Assembly: GCF_014172375.1 (NCBI RefSeq)
Contig: NZ_WNXD01000001.1
Location: 248,001 to 312,000 of the forward strand
DNA from: Pedobacter planticolens
Lineage (GTDB): Bacteria; Bacteroidota; Bacteroidia; Sphingobacteriales; Sphingobacteriaceae
DNA: 64,000 nucleotides
Reading direction: 5' to 3'
Positions 45,687 through 54,796 of this stretch are shown here, piece by piece (within the stretch, counting starts at the first letter, position 1; every line of letters starts with the position of its first letter). The notes beneath the pieces were generated by a model that did no database searches, was not told the origin of the DNA, and saw nothing but the letters and a program-made list of their open reading frames with translations. The position numbers and the translations under genes are program-made.

Positions 45687-46630
45687 TTATGCAAAAATCT
45701 AATTGATTTGGATAGCTTTAATGCTGGTTTTTCAATTAAAATATAGAATATATAAGCGACCAAAATACACCACACCATTATGATAAGGAATAGGGCAGGG
45801 ATAGGAATATGATAACGCCTCAGGTATTCAAATAATAAAGCCCCAAAAAACATATGAACTAGATAGAGTGAATAGGATATTCGCCCTAAGAAATTAGTAA
45901 TCGAAAATTGAAAATTTAAATAAAAAATTACCAATGAAGTAATGTAACCTAGTATTGCCGTATGAATAGAAATTGTTAGGGCAAGATACAGTGTTAATGA
46001 AAGAATTAAAATATGCCAAGTAATTACTGATATTTTATTCTTTTTTGCTAGAAGTGTAATTAAACCATATGCGAAAAAATGAGCATTATGAGTAATAAAG
46101 TAATGCGATCTTGGAACTTCGATGAAATAGCCTCCAGCGGCAATGAGTAAAATGATGGTAAGAACTATCTTGATATTTCCACTTTTAAAGACTGGAAATA
46201 ACAATCCAATTATTAAATAGAATTGAAACTCAATTCCTAAAGTCCAAAATATACTTTGATACCAGAGATAAGTTGTAAAAGGAACAAAGTAGGTAATATG
46301 GCTAAGTAATTTTAAGATGTCTAATTGTTGGAGAGAAATAATTGACAATAAAATCATAACAAAATAGGGTGGATCAATTCTTAACGAACGCTTAAGGACA
46401 TAAGAGAAGAAATTTTTGATCTCGTAATTTGAATTCCAAAGAGAATAGGGAATTATAAAACCTGATATTACAAGAAATGCAGCCACGCCATCTTGTCCAG
46501 CAGATAGGAATTTGAACTGTGGAAATTTTGAAAGGTTCGTTATATAATAAGTATGAACAGCACAAACACTTAAGCTCGCAATTCCACGAAGAAAATTTAT
46601 AACTGGTATGAAATCTTTGGTATCTTTCAA
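45683..46630 (-). CDS. Acyltransferase 3 family membrane protein
   Basis: The 315-residue protein has about ten membrane segments and the family signature INFLRGIASLSVCAVHTYYI, then AGQDGVAAFLVISGFIIPYS. The required start is TTG 46630, because an in-frame stop lies six bases before it. It probably acylates a sugar of this glycan, as does the other acyltransferase 3 at 41222; the two are not close copies. It is followed by a four-base overlap (ATGA) with the glycosyltransferase downstream. Confidence 0.88.
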   Translation of the reverse strand: MKDTKDFIPVINFLRGIASLSVCAVHTYYITNLSKFPQFKFLSAGQDGVAAFLVISGFIIPYSLWNSNYEIKNFFSYVLKRSLRIDPPYFVMILLSIISLQQLDILKLLSHITYFVPFTTYLWYQSIFWTLGIEFQFYLIIGLLFPVFKSGNIKIVLTIILLIAAGGYFIEVPRSHYFITHNAHFFAYGLITLLAKKNKISVITWHILILSLTLYLALTISIHTAILGYITSLVIFYLNFQFSITNFLGRISYSLYLVHMFFGALLFEYLRRYHIPIPALFLIIMVWCILVAYIFYILIEKPALKLSKSIRFLHK

Positions 46631-46633
46631 AAA

Positions 46634-47764
46634 TTAACCGATTAATTTATTTAGAATAGAAGGAATACTATGTTCGTTTAAAGCTTTTTGTTGACCAGCA
46701 GTTTTAATTCTTATTCTTAATTGTTTATCATTTGACAGGCGTTTACAATTTTCAATCAGTTCATCAGAAGTTTTAAAAGTTAATATCTCATGGTTGATAT
46801 CATATAGATGATCAAGACCTGCAGTCCACTCAGTTAAATAGCATGCCCCAAGCATTGGAGCTTCAATATCTCTTAATCTAGAATATGTATTTGGCTTGTG
46901 AAGTGGGAAATTAAAACTAGGATATCTATTAATGCCTAATACAATTTTACTTTCCCTCGTTTTCTTAATATAATCGTTAAAATCTAAAGTAGATTGCAGT
47001 GCATTAGTTAATTGTAGACTTAGTAGCGCATTAAAATTATTCTGTTTTATTTTATTAAAATATGAACCTATTCCATGTTTGTTTAAATAACTAAATTGAT
47101 TGCCAATTTTTTTGATAATAGAAGTTTGTTTAGGAGAGGGCGATTTAGTTGACTGCCATCCATTGCCATAAATTTTAATATCAAAATTGTTATCTTTTGT
47201 TAAAACGTCTTCAAAAAACAGTTGGCGTTGAATATCTTTTGATCCTATAAATGTGATTTCATCGTGTTCATACTCACTAATAGCTCTGTATTTTGGATCT
47301 ACCCACATTGGCATTGGTAAATTGAAATAGGGCAGTTTAGCTTTTTGATATAATGGAATAGCTTTATATTCTGGAACCCAATTTTTATCAAAAACTTCAA
47401 ATTCTTTAGGCAGTTTAGTAAATAAACGTACATGATCACAAAAAAAATTGATAGTTTGGATACCTAACTTTTTGATTGAATTGATAGCGTCTATATCAAT
47501 CTGATTTGGATATAAATAACTTAAAAATACATCGGGAGTGTTATTTTTTAAATATCGAAGTGTTTTTTCCCAAGAATAGCTCTTCCAATCTGCTAATTCT
47601 TCTTTCGTTTGTGGCACTAGTCCTTTTGCCCAATCCACTTCATCACATTCTATCCATTCATAACCCGCTTCTTCAATTCCATTTTTAATATAAAATTCCC
47701 AAAAGCTATATGCTGGTATTGGGTGCTGTACTTTAGATTGTAAGAAAGAGAGGAAAATTTTCAT
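46634..47764 (-). CDS. CgeB-like glycosyltransferase
   Basis: The 376-residue protein has YLKNNTPDVFLSYLYPNQID, then TINFFCDHVRLFTKLPKEFE with an acidic pair, and FDKNWVPEYKAIPLYQKAKL. The C-terminal part RLRDIEAPMLGACYLTEWTA and LTFKTSDELIENCKRLSNDK is typical of CgeB/DUF3880-type proteins, a GT-B group with a C-terminal glyco_trans_1_2 domain. Such proteins are common in flagellar and surface glycan loci. The substrate is unknown. Confidence 0.82.
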   Translation of the reverse strand: MKIFLSFLQSKVQHPIPAYSFWEFYIKNGIEEAGYEWIECDEVDWAKGLVPQTKEELADWKSYSWEKTLRYLKNNTPDVFLSYLYPNQIDIDAINSIKKLGIQTINFFCDHVRLFTKLPKEFEVFDKNWVPEYKAIPLYQKAKLPYFNLPMPMWVDPKYRAISEYEHDEITFIGSKDIQRQLFFEDVLTKDNNFDIKIYGNGWQSTKSPSPKQTSIIKKIGNQFSYLNKHGIGSYFNKIKQNNFNALLSLQLTNALQSTLDFNDYIKKTRESKIVLGINRYPSFNFPLHKPNTYSRLRDIEAPMLGACYLTEWTAGLDHLYDINHEILTFKTSDELIENCKRLSNDKQLRIRIKTAGQQKALNEHSIPSILNKLIG

Positions 47765-47793
47765 TCGTTGATTATCGTGTAGTAAATTCCGTA

Positions 47794-48675
47794 TTAATAC
47801 AGCGGCTTTTTCTTAATAAGTTTAAATTTTTGCCCTATAACGGTATAAAAAAAGGAAACAAGTTTAACAAACGAGGTATTTCTTATGAAATTCCATTTTA
47901 AGAATACTTTTAGTATTCCAATGAAAGGATACCCAAGGATGTTCATTCTTAACAGAAATATTTTTCTGTTTCTCCATTCGATTTCTTTTTGCTGCTTTTT
48001 GGTAAGATCGCTTACTGGAAGGATATGTTTCCATTTTTCTGATAGTTTTATGGAATAATGAACCCAGTCTTTGTTTAGGCTTCCAGAAGAGAAATGTTCA
48101 ATTAACATATCATTGAATACAAAAAGTTTAGCTTTTTGCCCAACTTGGATACAGAAATCGAGGTCGTAACAGTGAAATTTGTCGAAAGTGATCTCGTCAA
48201 AATTATTTTTAAGCCATGTTTCTTTGGTGGTAAATAAGAATACCCCATCTAAGGTTTTAACTTCAGAAAACTGATCAGCACTTTTTGTTGTATCCAATGT
48301 TACTGAATCATTATAGTGTTGAATTAAATTGAAATGATCTGTAGCATATAAGCCTTGATTCCAAGTGCTAGGTACAAGCGATTTATGAGCGGAGCCAGCA
48401 ATTCCAATTACCCCAATATTTTTATGCTGTTCAAAAAAACGGATAATTTCTAAACCCCAGTTATCTGATTTAAATAATATATCCTCATGAATAAAGCATA
48501 GATATGGATTTTTAGCCCGATTTGCACCTAAGTTATAAGCTTTGCATATACCATAGTTTGTAATCGTATTTTCAATTCTAATTATTTCGTATTCAACTCC
48601 AATTGTTGCCATTATACTTTGAGCTACTTGGTCAAAGTTTTTGTTATCAATGGAACAAATAATAATAGAAATCAT
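47794..48675 (-). CDS. GT-A glycosyltransferase, StrF-like
   Basis: The 293-residue protein has the GT-A start MISIIICSIDNKNFDQVAQS, then YGICKAYNLGANRAKNPYLC and the metal site FIHEDILFKSDNWG. KTLDGVFLFTTKETWLKNNF and FHCYDLDFCIQVGQKAKLFV resemble StrF-like glycosyltransferases (Glyco_tranf_2_5). A basic C-terminal helix may bind the membrane. It is one of the weaker family matches in the locus, and the donor is unknown. Confidence 0.78.
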   Translation of the reverse strand: MISIIICSIDNKNFDQVAQSIMATIGVEYEIIRIENTITNYGICKAYNLGANRAKNPYLCFIHEDILFKSDNWGLEIIRFFEQHKNIGVIGIAGSAHKSLVPSTWNQGLYATDHFNLIQHYNDSVTLDTTKSADQFSEVKTLDGVFLFTTKETWLKNNFDEITFDKFHCYDLDFCIQVGQKAKLFVFNDMLIEHFSSGSLNKDWVHYSIKLSEKWKHILPVSDLTKKQQKEIEWRNRKIFLLRMNILGYPFIGILKVFLKWNFIRNTSFVKLVSFFYTVIGQKFKLIKKKPLY

Positions 48676-48712
48676 TTTAAGATTGAATAATGGTGGTATT
48701 CATAAATAATTT

Positions 48713-49414
48713 TCATTCATTAATTGCTGTTAAATTCTCAAATCCAGCAATCTGTCCTTCAATTCCAATGGTATCAATCAACTCTAATTTGTAGTTGCTA
48801 TTTTTTAATACTCTCACAGCTGCAAATTCTATTGATGTATTTAATTTTTTGGAGAAAATAGGAAAAAAAATATTTTTTAATTGAAGGATTGAACTTCTCC
48901 AACCTACAAACCTACTTTGATAAATAAAGGCTTCATTTAATGTTTTTAGTAAAAAGTCTTCGTAAATTTCTTTGTTTTTTACAAAATAGCCTCTTGTAGA
49001 AATTGTTCCCCTTCTTTTGAAAAAGTTATAGGTGCGCAACTTAAAATCATATTCAGCATTAAATTCAAAATTAAATGACTCGTTTGGGAAATACCTGCCA
49101 CTTATCTTAAAAATAGGCGTGTCTTTAGGGATTTCATCCAAAATGGTTAGCAACATTAGGAGTTCATTAATTCCTTTATTTGTAAATTGATATTGTTGAA
49201 TATGTAAAATCTTAACATCATTATGAATTAATTTAATGCTATTAAAATCTACTTCATAAGAATTATCAATTAAAATAATTTGTTTAAATCCTGTAGCTTT
49301 AAGACGCTCTAAAGTGTATAAAGTTTGTTCTATTCTCTGTTTTAACGGAACAAAACTTCTAGAATTAGATGAAAGTTGTTTTGGATGAATACATGAAGTT
49401 ACTATAGCAATCAT
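48713..49414 (-). CDS. Unrecognised protein, possible glycosyltransferase
   Basis: No family is recognised with confidence for this 233-residue protein. It begins MIAIVTSCIHPKQLSSNSRS and has a Rossmann-like strand QIILIDNSYEVDF followed by FTNKGINELLMLLTILDEIP. Near the middle is TPIFKISGRYFPNESFNFEF, a KISGRY block that I recall from some polysaccharide-locus transferases. It lacks a clear DxD. It shares ATGA with the GT2 gene upstream, so it is a genuine member of the operon. Confidence 0.65.
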   Translation of the reverse strand: MIAIVTSCIHPKQLSSNSRSFVPLKQRIEQTLYTLERLKATGFKQIILIDNSYEVDFNSIKLIHNDVKILHIQQYQFTNKGINELLMLLTILDEIPKDTPIFKISGRYFPNESFNFEFNAEYDFKLRTYNFFKRRGTISTRGYFVKNKEIYEDFLLKTLNEAFIYQSRFVGWRSSILQLKNIFFPIFSKKLNTSIEFAAVRVLKNSNYKLELIDTIGIEGQIAGFENLTAINE

Positions 49415-50388
49415 TTTTTATAATATTGAATTAATCTTGCAATTCTCCATCCTAAAGTATTGGAAATGAAAAATAGGTTAGGTCCTCCGCTCATAATTGG
49501 AGTAAATTTATATTTGCCCAATTTTTTAACCTCTTTAATAATGGAGTTAGTAAGTTTTGAATATCTTGGATAAGCTTCAATAGCAATAGAAATGAGTTGA
49601 CGTGCAATTGCCAATTTTGCATTATCGCTATTATTGTGCTTAAATAGTTCTTCTTGTTTTAATAATATAGATTGATAAGAATTATGTAATGCAGCATAAC
49701 TTTTTAATGAACTGAGGCTGTTCCTTACAGCAAATTTCCTGTAATAATTTAATGCTTTTTCGGTGTATAGAATTCCTTTACTTGCCAAAATAATTCTACA
49801 AAAGTATTCTCCATCTTCATCTGGACATGGGGAAATACTGGTATTCCAAGGTCCTGCTCTTTTGATAACTGATATCGGTGTTAAAAAAGCATTTGGCTGG
49901 ATCATTGAACCGCCATTTCCATTCCCACCCCAAAGGTTAATTAAAAATTCGACAGGATTATTCGTTGTATATAAATATTTTTCCTCGTGAGTACTGGGCA
50001 ATTGTTCCAAATAATTTTGATGATATTCGAAATGAACTGTACTGCATACTGCTACATGATCTGGATGAGCTGTTAAAGTAGCAACCTGTATGGCGATTTT
50101 ATCTTCACTCAAGATATCATCAGCATCTAAATACTGAATAAACTCACCATTTGCATGTTCTAATCCAATTTGTTTAGCCTTGCTAGCTCCTTCATTCTGC
50201 TTAGAAATAACTTTAATTCGCTCTGAATTTTGTGCATTGATGATTGCTACAGTTTTATCAGTTGATCCATCATCTACAACAATGATTTCTATTGGCGAAT
50301 AAGATTGGGTCAATGCAGAATTAATTGTTTCTAAAATAAATTTTTCGGCATTATAGGCAGGTATAATAATGGAGACTAAGGCATTCAT
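49411..50388 (-). CDS. Family 2 glycosyltransferase
   Basis: The 325-residue protein has a standard GT2 N-terminal domain: VSIIIPAYNAEKFILETINS, IIVVDDGSTDKTVAIINAQN and the metal site FIQYLDADDILSEDKI. The acceptor-side block NTSISPCPDEDGEYFCRIIL follows, and a C-terminal half of helices. It is flanked by four-base ATGA overlaps on both sides. Sugar specificity is unknown. Confidence 0.92.
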   Translation of the reverse strand: MNALVSIIIPAYNAEKFILETINSALTQSYSPIEIIVVDDGSTDKTVAIINAQNSERIKVISKQNEGASKAKQIGLEHANGEFIQYLDADDILSEDKIAIQVATLTAHPDHVAVCSTVHFEYHQNYLEQLPSTHEEKYLYTTNNPVEFLINLWGGNGNGGSMIQPNAFLTPISVIKRAGPWNTSISPCPDEDGEYFCRIILASKGILYTEKALNYYRKFAVRNSLSSLKSYAALHNSYQSILLKQEELFKHNNSDNAKLAIARQLISIAIEAYPRYSKLTNSIIKEVKKLGKYKFTPIMSGGPNLFFISNTLGWRIARLIQYYKK

Positions 50389-51314
50389 TTACTTAAATTA
50401 TAATCTATTCTTCGTCTACTTAACCAAATGTAAAAAGCAACGCCAAAGAGTTTACTGATGTATTCAGAAAATAGTGTTCCTTTAATTGTACGAACTTTTG
50501 TTCTTAAAGCAAGATTAAGGGCTTTATTGCTTAAGTCGACTTCATTTTCTTTATAAAAATAATTGGAGAGCTTAGCGGCCTGCTCTCCAATTATTTCGAA
50601 ATATTTAGGGTTTAATACGAGGTGATAGTGTTCTAAACATGTAAGCTTATCCTTCATACAGTGCAACCAATTTTGTACAGAAAATGAATCTTCACGAGTA
50701 ATGTTTGTGACAAGCGCTTTATTTAAACAAATAAAATGAGCACCTACTGCCGCTAATCTTATATGTAGGTCAGGGTCTTCATTCCCTCTAATATCTTCTC
50801 TAAATCCACCTATCTTTTTAAGTAAATCTATTGGGTAACAGCCGATTAGAGCAAATCCATTGTTTTCTAAAAAATATTTAATCGCATCTTTTTCAATTTC
50901 TTCACTATTGTAAACAACTGTTGATTGAATTTCTTTATGAATGCCTCGTTTAACATCCATATTCGATAGATAGCAATTTGACTGTGTGTTTAAACTGTTT
51001 TGTATACTGTGTTTAAATTCTTCAACAAATGAAGAATCAATTAGATCATCTGCATCATGAAAATGGACCCAATTGCAGGTAGTAGCTTCAATTAATCTGT
51101 TTCTTGCAAATGCTGCTCCCTTATTTGTTATCCCCTTAATTACTTTTGCTCCTAATGATTGAGCAATTTCTGCTGAATTATCTTGACTACAATCATCATA
51201 ACATATGATTTCATCAAAAAGTATAGATTGTGCATGTATCCCTTCGAAGAGATATGGAAGATAATTCTCTACATTATAACATGGAACTAAAATGGCAATT
51301 TTTATTTGTTCCAA
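50385..51314 (-). CDS. Family 2 glycosyltransferase
   Basis: The 309-residue protein has GT2 motifs IAILVPCYNVENYLPYLFEG, IICYDDCSQDNSAEIAQSLG and NWVHFHDADDLIDSSFVEEF, with the ENGDPD-type acceptor block DIRGNEDPDLHIRLAAVGAH. There is no ATG: TTG 51314 (MEQIKIAIL) is preferred over TTG 51332 because it gives a compact N-terminus and a shorter overlap (13 bases) with the GT2 gene upstream. Confidence 0.87.
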   Translation of the reverse strand: MEQIKIAILVPCYNVENYLPYLFEGIHAQSILFDEIICYDDCSQDNSAEIAQSLGAKVIKGITNKGAAFARNRLIEATTCNWVHFHDADDLIDSSFVEEFKHSIQNSLNTQSNCYLSNMDVKRGIHKEIQSTVVYNSEEIEKDAIKYFLENNGFALIGCYPIDLLKKIGGFREDIRGNEDPDLHIRLAAVGAHFICLNKALVTNITREDSFSVQNWLHCMKDKLTCLEHYHLVLNPKYFEIIGEQAAKLSNYFYKENEVDLSNKALNLALRTKVRTIKGTLFSEYISKLFGVAFYIWLSRRRIDYNLSK

Positions 51315-52090
51315 GGTGATGGTCGTTTCCAAAATTTCTGAATAAATTCATATAATCTGGTGAATAAAATATATTTCACTCTCTTATAGCTTCTTGCTTG
51401 TGGTGGTGGGCCATGTCTTTTTTCAATAAGCATATCATCCATTCTCCAGGCTTTTTCCCATTTGTCATTGCTTGATTTTGATTCAGTATGATGCCTATAA
51501 ACACCTAATGGATAGCGGATATATCTCTTTTTTTTACCTTTTAATAACCTAATCCAAAACTCTCCATCAATATTGCATTTCATCTCTTCCCATATTTCTT
51601 GATGAATTGTTTTGCTCCAGAAGGCGCTATGAGATGCGATAAGGCCACCGAATCTCAAAAAAGAATCTGCAACAAATTTTGCGTCAGTATAAGATGTATG
51701 CCCTTGATTTATTTCTAAGGAGTCTCCATAATAAAATCCAATGTTAGGATTAAAAGCCTCTGCCAATTTTAAAAAAGAATTTGGCGTATAATAATCATCA
51801 CTATTTATCCATCCAAATAAATCTCCTGTAGACTTTCTAAATCCTTTGTTTATTGCATTTCCCTGCCCGTTATCGGATTCAGATACCCAATAAGTAAGTT
51901 TAGATTCGTATTTTTTTATAATTTCTATAGTTTGGTCTGTACTTCCACCATCAATTATGATGTATTCTAAATTCGGATAGTTTTGATTTAGTACAGATAG
52001 AATTGTTTCTTCGATAAAATCGCCTTGATTATAGCTGGGCGTAACAATAGAAATTTTGGGCCAGGTATTTTTTTTTGGTGATAATGGCAT
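51302..52090 (-). CDS. Family 2 glycosyltransferase
   Basis: The 262-residue protein has the compact GT2 form: KISIVTPSYNQGDFIEETIL, then YIIIDGGSTDQTIEIIKKYE, WVSESDNGQGNAINKGFRKS and the metal site LFGWINSDDYYTPNSFLKLA. No membrane segment follows. The ATG directly follows the stop of the upstream GT2 gene (TAGATG). This WINSDD type is common in capsule and O-antigen loci. Confidence 0.92.
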   Translation of the reverse strand: MPLSPKKNTWPKISIVTPSYNQGDFIEETILSVLNQNYPNLEYIIIDGGSTDQTIEIIKKYESKLTYWVSESDNGQGNAINKGFRKSTGDLFGWINSDDYYTPNSFLKLAEAFNPNIGFYYGDSLEINQGHTSYTDAKFVADSFLRFGGLIASHSAFWSKTIHQEIWEEMKCNIDGEFWIRLLKGKKKRYIRYPLGVYRHHTESKSSNDKWEKAWRMDDMLIEKRHGPPPQARSYKRVKYILFTRLYEFIQKFWKRPSPWNK

Positions 52091-53107
52091 CTATAATTGG
52101 GACGATAAATTTTTATAATTAGCTAATTTAATAACCATTAATCGTTTATATATTTTCCTGATTTGAAAATTATACTTTAGAAAACTATTAGCTATGATGA
52201 ACCAATTTCTCAAATGAATTATTTCAATTTTCCCTTCAGTACCATTAATTATTTTTGGCAAATAGAAAATTGCATATTTTAATACTCTACCATAATAAAA
52301 GAAACTTCGCTTTAGCCAATAAAACGTGCCAATTTTCTTTTCGTTTAAAACGGATTCATAAATATACAGTGGAACAAAGGCATGAGCAAAACCATCATGT
52401 AAGCGCACAAGATATTCCCATGTTAATCTACTTGCAGTAAGTTCATGTTTAAAGGATAGTTTTTCTGTATAAAACACTTTATAACCAAGTAATCTTGTTC
52501 TTAAACATAGTTCAGAATCGCCACCAGAAGAAAGCGTTTTACCTTCGCGGTCTTTCAATAAAAATGGTGTTGAAATGAATTTTGAATTTTTAACTGCACT
52601 TTTTCTTAGACCCATTCCCGCGCCATAAACTGTATTGAGGTATTGATCTTTTTCTGCTTGTTTTCCAACTGCATAACCACTATCAAATTGATCGAACCAC
52701 CAAGGTTTTGTTTTTTCAAAAACAGGCTCACCTATACCCCCAACAATCGCAATGTCTGGGTTTGAATCAAAATAGGTACGTATAGTTTCTAAATAGTTTT
52801 CATTTAGCCAATTGTCATCATCGCAAAAAATAAGATAATCATATTTAGCCATTGCTATGCCCTTTTTTCTAGCATTGCTTAAACCTGGAGTTGGCTCAGC
52901 AACAATTAAAAGATGAAATGGACTGTGGTATGTCTGCCAAACTTTTTCTGCGAGAATGACCGTTTTATCAGTAGAATTATTGTTAACCAAAATTAGCTCG
53001 GCAGGTAATGAACTTGAAAGCTTTTGCCTAGCCAAATGAGCCAGCGTTTGTTCAATTCTATTTTCGCTATTGTAACAACAGATTATAACAGAAATGCCCA
53101 CTTTCAC
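52091..53107 (-). CDS. Family 2 glycosyltransferase
   Basis: The 338-residue protein has GISVIICCYNSENRIEQTLA, ELILVNNNSTDKTVILAEKV, TPGLSNARKKGIAMAKYDYL and the metal site IFCDDDNWLNENYLETIRTY. The block GGIGEPVFEKTKPWWFDQFD and the ensuing GAGMGLRKSAVK mark a subgroup seen in Bacteroidota polysaccharide loci. The start is GTG 53107, since a TAG lies in frame just before and no ATG is near. Confidence 0.88.
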   Translation of the reverse strand: MKVGISVIICCYNSENRIEQTLAHLARQKLSSSLPAELILVNNNSTDKTVILAEKVWQTYHSPFHLLIVAEPTPGLSNARKKGIAMAKYDYLIFCDDDNWLNENYLETIRTYFDSNPDIAIVGGIGEPVFEKTKPWWFDQFDSGYAVGKQAEKDQYLNTVYGAGMGLRKSAVKNSKFISTPFLLKDREGKTLSSGGDSELCLRTRLLGYKVFYTEKLSFKHELTASRLTWEYLVRLHDGFAHAFVPLYIYESVLNEKKIGTFYWLKRSFFYYGRVLKYAIFYLPKIINGTEGKIEIIHLRNWFIIANSFLKYNFQIRKIYKRLMVIKLANYKNLSSQL

Positions 53108-53184
53108 CTAAAAATTTGTTTAACTTTTAACAATAATTTTTCTAATTATGGAAGATAACTTGATTTCAAATGGTTTTGGTTCAT

Positions 53185-54069
53185 TTATGCTACCTCTATT
53201 TGAATCCAATTTTCAGGATAAATTTCAGGTGGTAATGTTTTGTCGATATGAAAACCTAAAAAGTATTTTGGAGCATAAACAATTTTATTGGGCTTGTTAT
53301 TTAAATACGCTCCCCACCAACTAAAAGTGCTATTACTGATTATACAAATATCTGCGTAAATAAGATGTTGTAAATCAATTATTTCACTTTCATTTGAAAT
53401 GTGTTTGTTTGGTAGGTACTCAAATTCTTTAATGATAAATGGAGTGTCATCGCTTATAAAAACGAAATATAAATTCGCATCTTTTTTACAAAGGTTTTCT
53501 ATTAGATTGTGATAATAATTTAATGGAAGTGTAAGGTCATCATTACCGAGACCTAAAGTGCCAAGATTTTGATAATCTGTTCTTCTCACATGAATAACAG
53601 CAACTTTATTTTTAAGTAATCCCTTATATTTCTGCTGATATAGCTCCTTATATTTCCTTTTAATCGTTAATTTTTCTTTAATGTTAACTTCATGATCTTT
53701 AAAGAAAAGTGTAGATTGAAAATAGCCTTCATATATACTATTGTTTTTTATGGTTTTATTTACTTCGTCAAATGCTGCAGTAAAAGGAAATGAATAAATA
53801 GATTTATAATGCATCAAAAGTTTAATTGATTTATAAAACTTCTTCCTTAAATAAAGCGAAAAAAAACGTTTATAATCTTTGATTGAAAATAAGGTTTTAT
53901 CCAACAGATTAAATGTGCCAGTACTAATATCAAAATATTTTATTAGAATACATTTTTCAATTTCCTGATCTAGGTAGTAACGAGTAGAAAGTTTCTTAGC
54001 TGTCGAATATGCAAATGCATACTGAAATAATTGATTACCTAATCTGCCTTGGAGTTTAACAACAATCAT
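53185..54069 (-). CDS. GT11 alpha-1,2-fucosyltransferase-like enzyme
   Basis: ATG 54069 gives the family N-terminus MIVVKLQGRLGNQLFQYAFA; an upstream TTG would add four residues. The 294-residue protein has the GT11 donor motif VIHVRRTDYQNLGTLGLGND and the later blocks YFVFISDDTPFIIKEFEYLP and CIISNSTFSWWGAYLNNKPN. Such enzymes transfer fucose from GDP-fucose to a galactose-type acceptor; no GDP-fucose genes are in the window. It is 77 bases after the next gene in the operon. Confidence 0.9.
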   Translation of the reverse strand: MIVVKLQGRLGNQLFQYAFAYSTAKKLSTRYYLDQEIEKCILIKYFDISTGTFNLLDKTLFSIKDYKRFFSLYLRKKFYKSIKLLMHYKSIYSFPFTAAFDEVNKTIKNNSIYEGYFQSTLFFKDHEVNIKEKLTIKRKYKELYQQKYKGLLKNKVAVIHVRRTDYQNLGTLGLGNDDLTLPLNYYHNLIENLCKKDANLYFVFISDDTPFIIKEFEYLPNKHISNESEIIDLQHLIYADICIISNSTFSWWGAYLNNKPNKIVYAPKYFLGFHIDKTLPPEIYPENWIQIEVA

Positions 54070-54097
54070 TGCTTCGAACAATTAAATTTGTCATTCA

Positions 54098-54796
54098 TTA
54101 AGGGTTTTTCTTCCAATTTTCCCAAATAAAATCAAATTGATAAGTGGGCGTATGTGTTTTTTTTAATTTTTTACGGATACTTTCCATTTCTGAAATTGCA
54201 TTAGGAACGAAATCATGGAATTGAATTTGTAAGTTGATAATATTATTTATTTTTCCAGAATCAATCAGATGGTTTAGTAGATTGTATTCTCCACCTTCAA
54301 TATTTATTTTAATGAGATCTATTTGCTTTATTTCATTTTCATCCATAAAATTTGATGCTTTTTTAAGTTTGGCATCAACCATTATTTCTGCTTTTTTAAA
54401 TGAAGAAGTACTTACCGTATCTATAGAAATTTGAATTGTTTCATCGATGGCACCAAGCCCGAAATCATAAACTTTTATTTTATCATTTAATCTGAATCTT
54501 TCTTTAATTTGTTTAGTGTAAGGTTGATAAACTTCAAAAATATAGAATTGACTCTCATAACGGCTAAATAAATCACTTGTAAATTCACCTTCATACCCGC
54601 CTACATCAAAAACAATTGAGTTTTTATTTAGGTCATAGGCATAACGTAATTCTTCTCCATTAGCTTTACAAAACTTTGTCCATCCTAAATCTTTTAAAGT
54701 AGTAGTAGGAGTGTAAATTTTATAAGCTATTTTTCTAGCTAGACCGTCCATTTTCTGACCTAAAAGAAGGATAATCCTGCTTATTGTTTTTAGCAT
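54098..54796 (-). CDS. FkbM-family methyltransferase
   Basis: The 232-residue protein has SIVFDVGGYEGEFTSDLFSR (SAM site) and KQIDLIKINIEGGEYNLLNH, both typical of the FkbM family, and FYIFEVYQPYTKQIKERF between them. A hydrophobic N-terminal stretch (MLKTISRIILLLGQ) may be membrane-associated. The gene overlaps the aminotransferase upstream by seven bases. Together with the FkbM genes at 39111 and 62074 it suggests O-methylated glycan units. Confidence 0.83.
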   Translation of the reverse strand: MLKTISRIILLLGQKMDGLARKIAYKIYTPTTTLKDLGWTKFCKANGEELRYAYDLNKNSIVFDVGGYEGEFTSDLFSRYESQFYIFEVYQPYTKQIKERFRLNDKIKVYDFGLGAIDETIQISIDTVSTSSFKKAEIMVDAKLKKASNFMDENEIKQIDLIKINIEGGEYNLLNHLIDSGKINNIINLQIQFHDFVPNAISEMESIRKKLKKTHTPTYQFDFIWENWKKNP

